A stretch of 64,000 nt of DNA, taken from the NCBI GenBank assembly GCA_031550605.1, contig JAVBOK010000043.1, forward strand, positions 1 to 64,000, given 5' to 3'. This document shows positions 27,035 through 34,914 of the stretch, piece by piece. The stretch's first letter is position 1, and every line of letters begins with the position of its first letter. Source of the DNA: FLUQ01 sp031550605. Lineage in GTDB: Bacteria > Desulfobacterota > Desulfovibrionia > Desulfovibrionales > Desulfovibrionaceae. Under the pieces are notes generated by a model that saw nothing but the letters and a program-made list of their open reading frames with translations, was not told the origin of the DNA and searched no databases. Both the position numbers and the translations under genes were made by a program.

Positions 27035-28351
27035 TCAGGTCAGGAAGTACATGCCGAAGCACATGAGAATACCCGACCAGATCAGGCTGAGCACACAATA
27101 GCCCATGATGTCGCGAATGCCCAGCTTGGCGACGGCCAGAAGCGGCAGGGCCCAGAAAGGCTGAATCAGGTTCGTCCAGCAGTCGCCCCAGGCTATGGCC
27201 ATGGCCACCACAGCCGGGTTCGCGCCGATTTCAAGCGCGGCCGGGATATTGACCGGGCCCTGCACAATCCATTGCCCGCCGCCCGAGGGCACGAAAATGT
27301 TCACGATGCCCGCGGACAGGAAGGTCAGCAGCGGGAAAGTCTTGGCGGTGGAAATGCTGATGAAGCCTTTGGCGATCAGCGCCGCCAGACCCGAGTTGAT
27401 CAGGATGCCCTGAATGCCGCCGTACAGCGGGAACTGGATGGCAATGCCCCCGACGCTTCTGGCCGCGTCTTCGGCGGCCCGCATGTACGAAATCGGCGTA
27501 CGGTGCAGCAGCATGCCCACGATCAGGAACACGAAAATGACGATATTCAGCGTCAGTTCAAAGCCTTTGGTGTAGAAATAATACCCGATGTACGCGAAAC
27601 CCATGGCGCAGATCAGGTACGTGATCACCCGGCTGTATTCGAGCATTTCCGCGGGGGTCTTGTTTTCGGGTTCGGGAATTTCCGGCGCATCCTGCAGCAT
27701 GGACGGATCGGCCACGCGGATTTCATTGTCCGCCGGGGCCATCATCTTGCACAAAATGGGCAGGGTGACAAAAATAAGGCCGTAGGTGATCAGGTTCCAG
27801 GAAGAGAAGATCGTCTGCGACGTGGGAACGATACCGATGAGTTTTTCCACGATATGCCCGGGCGTGGCGATGGCCAGAGGAATGGAGCCGGACAGCCCCA
27901 TATGCCAGATCACATAGCCCGAATACCCGCAGCCGACCACATAGCCGTAATCCATTTTCGGCACGCGGCGGGCCAGTTCGCGGGCCACCAGAGCCGTGGC
28001 CACCAGGCCGAAGCCCCAGTTGATGAACGAGCAGACCATGCAGGTGACGCAGCAGAGCATGGCGGCCTGGGCGTTGTTTTTCGCCAGCCCGGCCCAGGAG
28101 CCGAGAAAAGCGCGAAACGGTTTGCTCTGGGCCATGGCCGAACCGCAGATGACGATCAGAGCCATCTGCATGGCGAACCCGAGGATGCCCCACAGCCCGT
28201 TGCCCCACATGTTGACAAGGGCCATCAGGCCGGAAGAGGTAAGCGCCCAGGCCGCAACGACCGTCACGAAGGTGAGCAGCAGCGCGAAAATCAGAGGGTC
28301 GGGCAAGTATCGCTGCATTGCCACAACGAAAAACCGTACAATAGCCTTCAT
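27035..28351 (-). CDS. Short-chain fatty acid transporter (AtoE family)
   Basis: A 438-residue inner-membrane protein with about 10-12 hydrophobic segments and the family motifs SFINWGFGLVATALVAREL, PSGGGQWIVQGP and GDCWTNLIQPFWALPLLA. AtoE-type carriers import short-chain fatty acids such as butyrate or acetoacetate. AGGAGG lies five bases before the ATG. It ends the minus-strand cluster with maoC, acyl-CoA dehydrogenase and CoA-transferase genes, though a 408-base gap separates it from maoC. The substrate is inferred from family and context. Confidence 0.9.
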   Translation of the reverse strand: MKAIVRFFVVAMQRYLPDPLIFALLLTFVTVVAAWALTSSGLMALVNMWGNGLWGILGFAMQMALIVICGSAMAQSKPFRAFLGSWAGLAKNNAQAAMLCCVTCMVCSFINWGFGLVATALVARELARRVPKMDYGYVVGCGYSGYVIWHMGLSGSIPLAIATPGHIVEKLIGIVPTSQTIFSSWNLITYGLIFVTLPILCKMMAPADNEIRVADPSMLQDAPEIPEPENKTPAEMLEYSRVITYLICAMGFAYIGYYFYTKGFELTLNIVIFVFLIVGMLLHRTPISYMRAAEDAARSVGGIAIQFPLYGGIQGILINSGLAALIAKGFISISTAKTFPLLTFLSAGIVNIFVPSGGGQWIVQGPVNIPAALEIGANPAVVAMAIAWGDCWTNLIQPFWALPLLAVAKLGIRDIMGYCVLSLIWSGILMCFGMYFLT

Positions 28352-28759
28352 GGGTCCTCCTGAAGCATTTCAGATTTGAAGTTGACCATCACGCAGGGAA
28401 TACCGCTTCTCAATGCATACACGTCAAAATGGGTTGGGCGCCATGCCGTCATCGGCGAACGGCGCGGCATCAAAGTATTTGGCGCATCTTCACTGCGAAA
28501 AACCCGGAAAAGCTTCAATCGCCGGACATGAACCCTTCCGGTTTTATGCGCGCGGCAAATCCCGCCGCACGCGAACCCGCCAGTACATTCCCGTAAAACC
28601 CCGCGGCAACAGTGCCGGAAGCCGAACAACGGGCCGCTGAAACCTTTCGGCGGCCGCAACGGGGAAAGCCCCGCCTTTGATGCATGGCAAACATCGCGAA
28701 CAGGGTTTGCAAAACATGGCCAGCCGGGCGGGGGTGCCCCCGCCCGACGGCCGCATCAA
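28352..28759. other. Non-coding gap between maoC and the transporter gene
   Basis: I see no convincing gene in these 408 bases. Short open frames are not supported. No -24/-12 element with correct spacing was found facing the transporter gene; the nearest look-alike, around 28706, has one base too few between its two halves. It may hold a separate sigma-70 promoter or an mRNA leader. Confidence 0.5.
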
Positions 28760-29182
28760 CTACTGCACGAATTTCTGAATGCACAGCGCGGCAAGCACTG
28801 TTTCGTTGCGCTGATTCACGATCTCAACTTTGCTGACCATTTTCCCGCTGGCCTCGTCCACTTCGGACACGGTCTGGGTCGCCGTCAGGGTGTCGCCGAA
28901 AAACACCGGCTTGACGAAGCGCAGCTTGTCATAGCCGTACAGGACCGCCGGGGTTCCGTACTCGTATTTTTTCTGGATGTTGGTCGCCACCGTGCTGGCC
29001 AGACCCAGAACAAGCACGCCGTGCGCGATCTGGCGGCCCATGGGTGTTTTCGCCGCGTATTCCCTGTTCAGGTGGATTTCGTAAAAGTCGCCGATAAGCC
29101 CGGCGAACAGATACACGTCCGATTCGCTGATCGTTTTGGAAAAAGATATGCTGTCGCCGACTTTCGCTTTGAGTACTGGCAC
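28760..29182 (-). CDS. MaoC-family (R)-specific enoyl-CoA hydratase
   Basis: A 140-residue hot-dog-fold protein. The hydratase motif with catalytic Asp and His is in GDFYEIHLNREYA, followed by GRQIAHGVL. It resembles PhaJ-type hydratases that make (R)-3-hydroxyacyl-CoA from enoyl-CoA. It lies downstream of the acyl-CoA dehydrogenase gene (87-base gap) on the same strand, which fits a step after dehydrogenation. Stereochemistry and chain length are inferred from family. Confidence 0.88.
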   Translation of the reverse strand: MPVLKAKVGDSISFSKTISESDVYLFAGLIGDFYEIHLNREYAAKTPMGRQIAHGVLVLGLASTVATNIQKKYEYGTPAVLYGYDKLRFVKPVFFGDTLTATQTVSEVDEASGKMVSKVEIVNQRNETVLAALCIQKFVQ

Positions 29183-29269
29183 GATGCTACCCTCGCAGTA
29201 GTGTTGCAGAATGTTGTCCCGACGGCGGCGCCGCCGCCCGCATCATAATTCCGGGTCCGTCCCCCCTGC

Positions 29270-30406
29270 TCAGGACAGCAGGTTGGCGGCGATGACCATG
29301 CGCTGCACTTCGCTGGTGCCTTCATAAATTTCCGTGATCTTGGCGTCGCGCATGAAGCGTTCCACCGGATAGGTCCGGGTGTAGCCGATGCCGCCGTGAA
29401 TCTGCACGGCCTTGGTCGTAACCCACATGGCTGTTTCAGAGGCGTACAGCTTGGCCATGGCCGCTTCCCTGCTGTACCGCGCGCCCGTATCCTTGACGGC
29501 CGCGGCACGGTAGATCAGCAGGCGGGCGGCGTCCGTGCGCAGGTCCATATCCGCCATCATCCACTGCAGGCCCTGGTTGGCGGAAATGGGCTTGCCGAAC
29601 TGGATGCGCTGCTTTGAATAATTGACCGCGGCGTCAAGAGCGCCCTGGGCCAGACCCAGAGCCTGCGAGGCGATGCCGATGCGGCCGCCGTCAAGGGCCT
29701 GCATGGCGATCTTGAAACCTTCGCCTTCCTTGCCCAGCAGGTTTTCCCTGGGCACTTCACAATTGTCATAAATGATTTCCGCCGTGGACGATGCGCAGAT
29801 GCCCATCTTGTCTTCAATCTGCCCCACTTTGAATCCGGGGAATTTCTTGTCCACGATAAAGGCGGAAATGCCTTTCAGGCCCTTGGATTTGTCGGTCATG
29901 GCGAACGCCACGAAGGTGTCGGCCACGCCGCCGTTGGTGATGAAAATTTTGGAGCCGTTCAGAATGTACTTGTCGCCCTGAAGCGTGGCCGTGGTCTGCT
30001 GCGCGGAAGCGTCGGTGCCGGCGTTGGGCTCCGTCAGGGTAAACGCGCCCAGTTTGCGGCCGCTGGCCAGATCGGGGACGTATTTTTTCTTCTGCTCTTC
30101 CGTGCCGAACTTCATGATGGGGGCAATGCCCAAGGACACGTGGGTGGACAGGATGCAGCCATGCGTGCCGCAGACCCGCGACAGTTCCTCGATGGCGATG
30201 GAATAGCTGATACTGTCGCCGCCGGTGCCTTCGTATTCTTCCGGCGTGGTCAGCCCGAACAGACCCAGTTCCGCCATGCGCTTGACCGTCGCGACGGGGA
30301 ATTCGTGCTTTTTGTCGATGGCCGAGGCAATGGGGGCCACTTCGGTTTCCGCGAACTCGCGGACCATGTTCCGGATCAGGTCGTGATCTTCATTGGTCAT
30401 GAACAT
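29270..30406 (-). CDS. Acyl-CoA dehydrogenase, short-chain type
   Basis: FAD enzyme that oxidises acyl-CoA to enoyl-CoA. The 378 residues contain the FAD/substrate signatures AFTLTEPNAGTDAS and ITNGGVADTFVAFA, the QIHGGIGYTRTYPVER motif, and the catalytic Glu in IYEGTSEVQR near the C terminus, where butyryl-CoA dehydrogenases have it. No electron-transfer flavoprotein genes are in the window. GGAG precedes the first ATG. It lies between the CoA-transferase and maoC genes. Confidence 0.94.
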   Translation of the reverse strand: MFMTNEDHDLIRNMVREFAETEVAPIASAIDKKHEFPVATVKRMAELGLFGLTTPEEYEGTGGDSISYSIAIEELSRVCGTHGCILSTHVSLGIAPIMKFGTEEQKKKYVPDLASGRKLGAFTLTEPNAGTDASAQQTTATLQGDKYILNGSKIFITNGGVADTFVAFAMTDKSKGLKGISAFIVDKKFPGFKVGQIEDKMGICASSTAEIIYDNCEVPRENLLGKEGEGFKIAMQALDGGRIGIASQALGLAQGALDAAVNYSKQRIQFGKPISANQGLQWMMADMDLRTDAARLLIYRAAAVKDTGARYSREAAMAKLYASETAMWVTTKAVQIHGGIGYTRTYPVERFMRDAKITEIYEGTSEVQRMVIAANLLS

Positions 30407-30454
30407 TGTTTGCTCCAGCGGGGTAAAATGGTTGCCGTATCCGTGCGCAAAAAA

Positions 30455-31999
30455 CTATTTTGCCAGGCCCATGACCGCGTCCGTGAAAATACGCGCATCC
30501 ATGAGTTTGGGCGGGGTCGTCATGATGGGTACGAAATCCATGTGCGCCAGCACGTCTTTCTGCAGATCAATGCCGGGCGCGATTTCGATCAGGTGCACGC
30601 CGTCCTCGCGCAGGGCGAACACGGCCCGTTCCGTGACGTACAAGACGGGCTGCTTGACCTTGCGCGCATAGCGGCCGCTGAAGGTCACATGCCCGACCGT
30701 CTTGATGAATTTTTTCTGAGTTCCTTCGGACACGATCTCCAGCCGGCCTTCGCCCGTGCGGATTTCCAGCCCTTTGGCCGTGAACGTGCCGCAATACACC
30801 AGCTGCTTGGCGTTCTGGGTGATGTTGATGAAGCCGCCGGCGCCGGTGACCCGGCTGCCCAGTTTGCTTACGTTGACGTTGCCTTCCTCGTCGGATTCGG
30901 CCATGCCCAGAAAAGCCAGATCAATACCCCCGCCGTCAAAGAAATCGAACTGCGCGGGCTGGTCAAGGATGGCTTCCGGGTTGGCGGACATGCCGAACCA
31001 CAGCCCGCCCTGGGGAATGCCGCCCACGGCGCCGGCTTCCACGACCATGGTCATGTAGTCGCCGATGCCCTCTTCGTTGGCCACGATGGACACGCCCTCG
31101 GGCATGCCGATGCCCAGGTTGACGATGGTGTTTTTCCGCAGTTCCATGGCCGCCCGGCGGGCGATGATTTTGCGTTCGTCCAGAGGCAGGGGCGCGATGC
31201 TCGATGCCGGCACACAGGCGTCGCCGCAGAACCAGGCGCGCTGGTCGCCTTTGGCGGCGGCCATGTCCGCCTCGTCCGGAACGACGATGGCATCAACGTA
31301 GATGCCGGGGATTTTCACCAGGCGCGGGTCCAGGGTGCCGCTTTTCACCACGGCGTCCACCTGGACGATGACCTTGCCCCCCGAATTTTTCGTCGCCTGG
31401 GCAACGGCCTGCACCTCAAGAGTGGCCCCCTCGCACTGCAGGGTGACGTTTCCGCGCTCGTCCGCGTAGGTTCCGCGCAGGATGCAGATGTTGATGGGAA
31501 AAGCTTTGTACAGCAGACATTCACGGCCGGCCAGAGTCACCACCTCCACCAGGTCGTCTTTGGCCGATGCGTTGATTTTCCCGCCGCCCAGCCGGGGATC
31601 CACAAAGGTCATCAGCCCCACATGGGTCACGGTGCCGACCTTGCCCGCCGCGATGTCGCGAAACATGTGCGAAATGACGCCCTGGGGCAAATTGTAGGCT
31701 TCAATCTTTTCCGCCATGGCCAACTTGCCGATCTGGCGGCTCATGTTCCAGTGCCCGCCGACCACGCGCTTCAGCAGTCCTTCCCTGGCCAGATAGTTCA
31801 GGCCGCGCTGTTCCCCGTTGCCGATGCCCGCGCCGTAAAAAACCGTCAGGTTTTTCGGGTGCCCCGTCTGCTCGAAACGTTCGCCGATGGCTTTGAACAA
31901 CGCATCCGGCAGGGAGTTGATAATAAACGCCGAAGCGCCCAGCGTGTCGCCGTCGGCAAGAAGATCCGCCGCCTGGCGGGGGGTTAGGAATTGAACCAT
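30455..31999 (-). CDS. Class I acyl CoA-transferase (YdiF/propionate CoA-transferase type)
   Basis: A 514-residue fused CoA-transferase with alpha- and beta-type halves in one chain. The first half begins VQFLTPRQAADLLADGDTLG. The second half, with LRKNTIVNLGIGMPEGVS, carries the probable catalytic Glu in VVEAGAVGG. It would activate a carboxylic acid using acetyl-CoA or another acyl-CoA. The ATG at 31997-31999 has AAGGTG six bases upstream. The longer frame to 32101 would span the predicted sigma-54 promoter, so I reject it. First gene of the minus-strand catabolic run. Confidence 0.92.
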   Translation of the reverse strand: MVQFLTPRQAADLLADGDTLGASAFIINSLPDALFKAIGERFEQTGHPKNLTVFYGAGIGNGEQRGLNYLAREGLLKRVVGGHWNMSRQIGKLAMAEKIEAYNLPQGVISHMFRDIAAGKVGTVTHVGLMTFVDPRLGGGKINASAKDDLVEVVTLAGRECLLYKAFPINICILRGTYADERGNVTLQCEGATLEVQAVAQATKNSGGKVIVQVDAVVKSGTLDPRLVKIPGIYVDAIVVPDEADMAAAKGDQRAWFCGDACVPASSIAPLPLDERKIIARRAAMELRKNTIVNLGIGMPEGVSIVANEEGIGDYMTMVVEAGAVGGIPQGGLWFGMSANPEAILDQPAQFDFFDGGGIDLAFLGMAESDEEGNVNVSKLGSRVTGAGGFINITQNAKQLVYCGTFTAKGLEIRTGEGRLEIVSEGTQKKFIKTVGHVTFSGRYARKVKQPVLYVTERAVFALREDGVHLIEIAPGIDLQKDVLAHMDFVPIMTTPPKLMDARIFTDAVMGLAK

Positions 32000-32084
32000 G
32001 GCTGCACCTTGTTGTAAAAAAAAATACGATTTATAATGGCACCTGCCGTCCAGACGGCATCCGCGCCGTGGACAGCCCTGCGTG

Positions 32085-32100
32085 AGCAAGCACCGTGCCA
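32085..32100 (-). promoter_or_regulatory. Sigma-54 (-24/-12) promoter of the CoA-transferase cluster
   Basis: The minus-strand sequence TGGCACGGTGCTTGCT matches the sigma-54 consensus TGGCACGNNNNTTGCW at every defined position, with correct spacing between GG and GC. Transcription would start near 32074, leaving a leader of about 75 bases before the ATG at 31999. Confidence 0.88.
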
Positions 32101-32218
32101 ATCCGGACGATCCGCCCCGGCTGCCCGGCCCGAAGAAAGGCCGCTTTTGTGCGCGGCCTCAAAGAACAGGGGATGGAACCCCTCCGGCAGGCAATCCGCG
32201 GGTGGTCCCTGTCGCAGA

Positions 32219-32242
32219 TTCCGAAAGCGCGGATTTCGTTTG
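32219..32242. promoter_or_regulatory. Possible activator site, copy 1
   Basis: TTCCGAAAGCG (32219-32229) is identical to 32329-32339 in the next site. It is followed by GGATTTCG, giving a short CGAAA/TTTCG inverted repeat. It lies about 145 bases upstream of the predicted sigma-54 start point, a usual distance for an upstream activator sequence. Confidence 0.45.
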
Positions 32243-32268
32243 GCGGCATACCGGCTGTTCTGCATATG

Positions 32269-32308
32269 GAACAACTTTGTGCATTCAATCACAAATTTTT
32301 GTTGTTTC
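32269..32308. repeat. Two-part inverted repeat in the regulatory gap
   Basis: AACAAC-TTTGTG (32270-32281) is mirrored by CACAAA...GTTGTT (32290-32306) with five extra T between the arms on one side. It is AT-rich and may be a bent or protein-binding site. Confidence 0.35.
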
Positions 32309-32326
32309 ACGGCAGGAATACCGCAC

Positions 32327-32360
32327 GTTCCGAAAGCGGCACATATTCCATTTTCGGAAC
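32327..32360. promoter_or_regulatory. Possible activator site, copy 2 (inverted repeat)
   Basis: GTTCCGAAA (32327-32335) and TTTCGGAAC (32352-32360) form a perfect nine-base inverted repeat with a 16-base spacer. The left arm shares 11 bases with copy 1. It lies between the two divergent promoters, so it could serve both. Confidence 0.5.
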
Positions 32361-32572
32361 ATTGTGTAAAGCCGCGCCAGCAGCCGGCCGGACGACGTGT
32401 CCCTGGAAAAACAATACGCCGCCAAGCCTGTTCGGCTCCTCGCCAACCGGGATGGAAGCTCCGCCCGGCCCGGCCGCATGGTTTCGGCGCCGTCGCGGCC
32501 TTTTCGGGAAAAGGCGCAACGACGGGGAATTACGCGTGGGAACGCTGTCTTCGGCCTGCCGCAACGCTTTTA

Positions 32573-32588
32573 CGGCATAAAAGATGCA
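32573..32588 (+). promoter_or_regulatory. Weak -24/-12-like sequence before the SDR gene
   Basis: CGGCATAAAAGATGCA keeps the key GG and GC at sigma-54 spacing but differs from consensus at several positions. A TATAAT (32596-32601) just downstream, without a good -35, is an alternative promoter element. The SDR ATG is at 32631. Confidence 0.35.
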
Positions 32589-32630
32589 TAACTTTTATAA
32601 TTCCACTTTTGTCCATCAACGAGGGTATCT

Positions 32631-33392
32631 ATGCAGAAAGAGTTTGATTTAACTGGGAAAAAAGCGATTGTTACCGGTGCGGGCAGAGGGTTGGGGCGGG
32701 ATATCGCCGTCGGTCTGGCCCGATACGGCGCAGATGTCATGCTCTGGAGCCGCACCGCTTCCGAACTGGAAGAAACCGCGGCCCTTGTGCGGGCCGAAGG
32801 CCGCCAGGCATGGATAGAATCCATAGACGTGACCGACGTTCCCCGTCTGGATTCCATGGCCCGCAAGGCCGCCGCAGCCATGGGCCGGGTGGATATTCTG
32901 GTGAACAACGCCGGCACGAACAAGCCCCAGCCCGTTGTGGACGTTGATGAAGCCACCTGGGACCAGGTCATGAACATCAATCTGAAAGGGGCGTTCTTCT
33001 GCGCCCAGGCTTTCGGCAGGATCATGGTCGAACAAAACGGCGGCAAGATCATCAACATGTCGTCGCAGTCCGGCAAACTGGCCCTGCTCAATCGTTCCGT
33101 CTACTGCGCCAGCAAGGGAGCGGTGGACCAGTTCACCCGTGTCATGGCCTATGAATGGGCCAAAAACAACATTTCGGTCAACGCGGTGGCCCCCACGTTC
33201 GTTGAAACCAACATGACGGCCAACATGTTGAAAGACAAGGCGTTCAGCGACTATGTCTTCAGCAAGCTGCGCATGACGCGCCTAGCGAAACCCGGCGACG
33301 TCACGGCCGCCGTTTTGTATCTTGCCTCACCCGGCGCGGATATCGTGACCGGCCATATTCTGTATGTCGACGGAGGCTGGACCATCCACTAA
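32631..33392 (+). CDS. SDR-family oxidoreductase (3-hydroxyacyl dehydrogenase/3-oxoacyl reductase type)
   Basis: A 253-residue classical short-chain dehydrogenase. It shows the cofactor motif TGAGRGLG (residues 15-22), NNAG, the catalytic Ser in MSSQSGK and the YCASKGA Tyr-Lys pair, and the C-terminal YVDGGWTIH. The family converts 3-oxoacyl to (R)-3-hydroxyacyl groups or the reverse. Its position opposite the CoA-transferase/acyl-CoA dehydrogenase/MaoC run suggests it oxidises the (R)-3-hydroxyacyl-CoA made by MaoC; this is inference. NAD or NADP preference cannot be read with confidence. Confidence 0.88.
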   Translation: MQKEFDLTGKKAIVTGAGRGLGRDIAVGLARYGADVMLWSRTASELEETAALVRAEGRQAWIESIDVTDVPRLDSMARKAAAAMGRVDILVNNAGTNKPQPVVDVDEATWDQVMNINLKGAFFCAQAFGRIMVEQNGGKIINMSSQSGKLALLNRSVYCASKGAVDQFTRVMAYEWAKNNISVNAVAPTFVETNMTANMLKDKAFSDYVFSKLRMTRLAKPGDVTAAVLYLASPGADIVTGHILYVDGGWTIH

Positions 33393-33394
33393 GG

Positions 33395-33410
33395 GCATTT
33401 TCACCGTGAA
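33395..33410. repeat. Second copy of the GCATTTTCACCGTGAA element
   Basis: The 16 bases are identical to the core of the palindrome at the rho stop. Here it starts three bases after the SDR stop codon, and its second arm is only partly kept. Confidence 0.55.
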
Positions 33411-33417
33411 GCGCTCC

Positions 33418-33447
33418 GGCGGATACGCCGCCCGCGGCGTATCCGCC
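33418..33447 (+). terminator. Hairpin between the SDR gene and livK
   Basis: A perfect 12-bp stem GGCGGATACGCC/GGCGTATCCGCC has a six-base loop. No T-run follows, so it may only weaken read-through into the transporter genes. Confidence 0.5.
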
Positions 33448-33586
33448 AGCAAGCGGACAGCGCGGCATGCCCCAGCAAAACGTGTTTTCTCTTCCGGCGC
33501 ACGAAAAATTCCAGCCCCCGGCGCCCCCAGGCAACCGGGATTGAATGTTTCAAGGCAACACGCACCTGTAACCAAAAGGAGCAGTT

Positions 33587-34813
33587 ATGAAACGAATTTT
33601 CTGGACCGGTTTCTTGGCCCTGTGCATCTGCATCGCGGGTTCGGCCGTTTCGGCTTCGGCCGCGGACACCTTGAAAATCGGCATCGTCAGCCCGGTTTCC
33701 GGCAACTACGGCGACCACGGCGCCCTTGAACGCGCGGGCATGGAAATGGCGCTGAAAGAGCTGGGCGGCAAAATCGCCGGCAAACAGGTGGAATTCATCG
33801 TTGCGGACTCCGAAACCAACCCCGATACCGCAGCCCGCCGCGTGCGAAGCCTGATTGAAAAGGACGGCGTGAAAATCGTCATGGGCGGCGTGAGTTCTTC
33901 CGTGTGCATGGCCGTCGCCGCCGTGGCCACGGAACGCAACATCCTGTATATCGCCACCAACGGCAACTCCGACGAACTGACCTCCAGCAAAGCCGTGCGC
34001 AACATGTTCCGTTCCGCCCCCAGCATGGCCAGCCTGGGCAGGGCCGCCGGCACCTACGCCATTGAAAATCTGGGCAAAAAATGGTTCTTCATGACCCATG
34101 ACTATTCCTGGGGCCATTCCGGCACCCGCTGGGCCCGCGACGTTCTGAAAAAGAAGGGCGGCACGGAAGTGGGCGAAGTGAAATTCCCCATGGGCACCCG
34201 TGATTTCAGCGCCCAGCTGATGCAGGTGCGCAACTCCAATGCCGACGTGCTGATGATCACCTGCGCCGGTTTCGACAACGTGGCCCTGATGAAGCAACTG
34301 GCCGAATACCGCATCCACGACAAGATGAAGGTCGTCTATACCCTGCAGGAATTCTGCGACATCTATCCTCTGAAGGGTGATGAGCACCGCGGATATTACG
34401 CCACGGAAGTTTCGTGGGACGAAAGCGACAAGACCAGGGCGTTCTCCAAAAAATTCCATGAAATGTTCCCCAAAGCCGCGGCCCCGGTCGTGGATAACGG
34501 CAACTACAACGGCTACGTTGCCATGATGGGCATTGCCGAAGCCATCGAAAAAGCCGGCACCGCCACCGACGTGGACAAGCTGATCTGCACACTGGAAGGC
34601 CTGGAAATCAAAAAGAACCTGCGTGACAAGCCGACCTATGTCGATCCGCGCACCCACCAGTTCATGAGCAAGGTCGTCATGGTGGAAGGCAACCCCAAAG
34701 GAACCGGCATTGAAATCTGGAAGATGCTGAAGACCTACGATGCGACCCAGTTCGATATGACCAAAGCCGAAAACCCCATTGACATCAGCTGCGCCGCTTC
34801 CAAAAAGAAATAA
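33587..34813 (+). CDS. Branched-chain amino acid-type ABC transporter, binding protein (LivK-like)
   Basis: A 408-residue periplasmic binding protein with a signal peptide (residues 1-25, ending VSASA) and the type I periplasmic-binding fold, beginning TLKIGIVSPVSGNYGDHG. AAGGAG precedes the ATG. Genes for two permeases and two ATPases follow. The family binds branched-chain amino acids but also amides, aromatic acids and other small molecules; the ligand cannot be read from sequence. The downstream alanine dehydrogenase gene hints at amino acids. Confidence 0.9.
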   Translation: MKRIFWTGFLALCICIAGSAVSASAADTLKIGIVSPVSGNYGDHGALERAGMEMALKELGGKIAGKQVEFIVADSETNPDTAARRVRSLIEKDGVKIVMGGVSSSVCMAVAAVATERNILYIATNGNSDELTSSKAVRNMFRSAPSMASLGRAAGTYAIENLGKKWFFMTHDYSWGHSGTRWARDVLKKKGGTEVGEVKFPMGTRDFSAQLMQVRNSNADVLMITCAGFDNVALMKQLAEYRIHDKMKVVYTLQEFCDIYPLKGDEHRGYYATEVSWDESDKTRAFSKKFHEMFPKAAAPVVDNGNYNGYVAMMGIAEAIEKAGTATDVDKLICTLEGLEIKKNLRDKPTYVDPRTHQFMSKVVMVEGNPKGTGIEIWKMLKTYDATQFDMTKAENPIDISCAASKKK

Positions 34814-34819
34814 CCTTTC

Positions 34820-34854
34820 GGCCGGCCGTTTCTTCGGGAGCGGCCGGCCTTTTT
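34820..34854 (+). terminator. Intrinsic terminator/attenuator between livK and livH
   Basis: A nine-bp stem GGCCGGCCG/CGGCCGGCC is followed directly by TTTTT. It sits six bases after the livK stop codon, where partial termination would give more binding protein than membrane subunits. Confidence 0.85.
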
Positions 34855-34914
34855 CTGTGAACACTTATCCTGGCCTGAGGCTTGTCGGTTATCAGGCTGC
34901 ATAAGAGGACGGCT

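Larger units (their letters stand above)
32000..32630. promoter_or_regulatory. Divergent regulatory region with sigma-54 signals
   Basis: No gene is supported in these 631 bases between the divergent CoA-transferase and SDR genes. They contain a perfect minus-strand -24/-12 element, several inverted repeats 120-290 bases from it, and a weaker plus-strand -24/-12-like sequence near the SDR gene. The parts are listed separately. Confidence 0.7.

Noticed and set aside
28699..28721. Sigma-54-like sequence before the fatty acid transporter gene
   Set aside because: The two half-sites are one base too close; spacing in this promoter class is strict.
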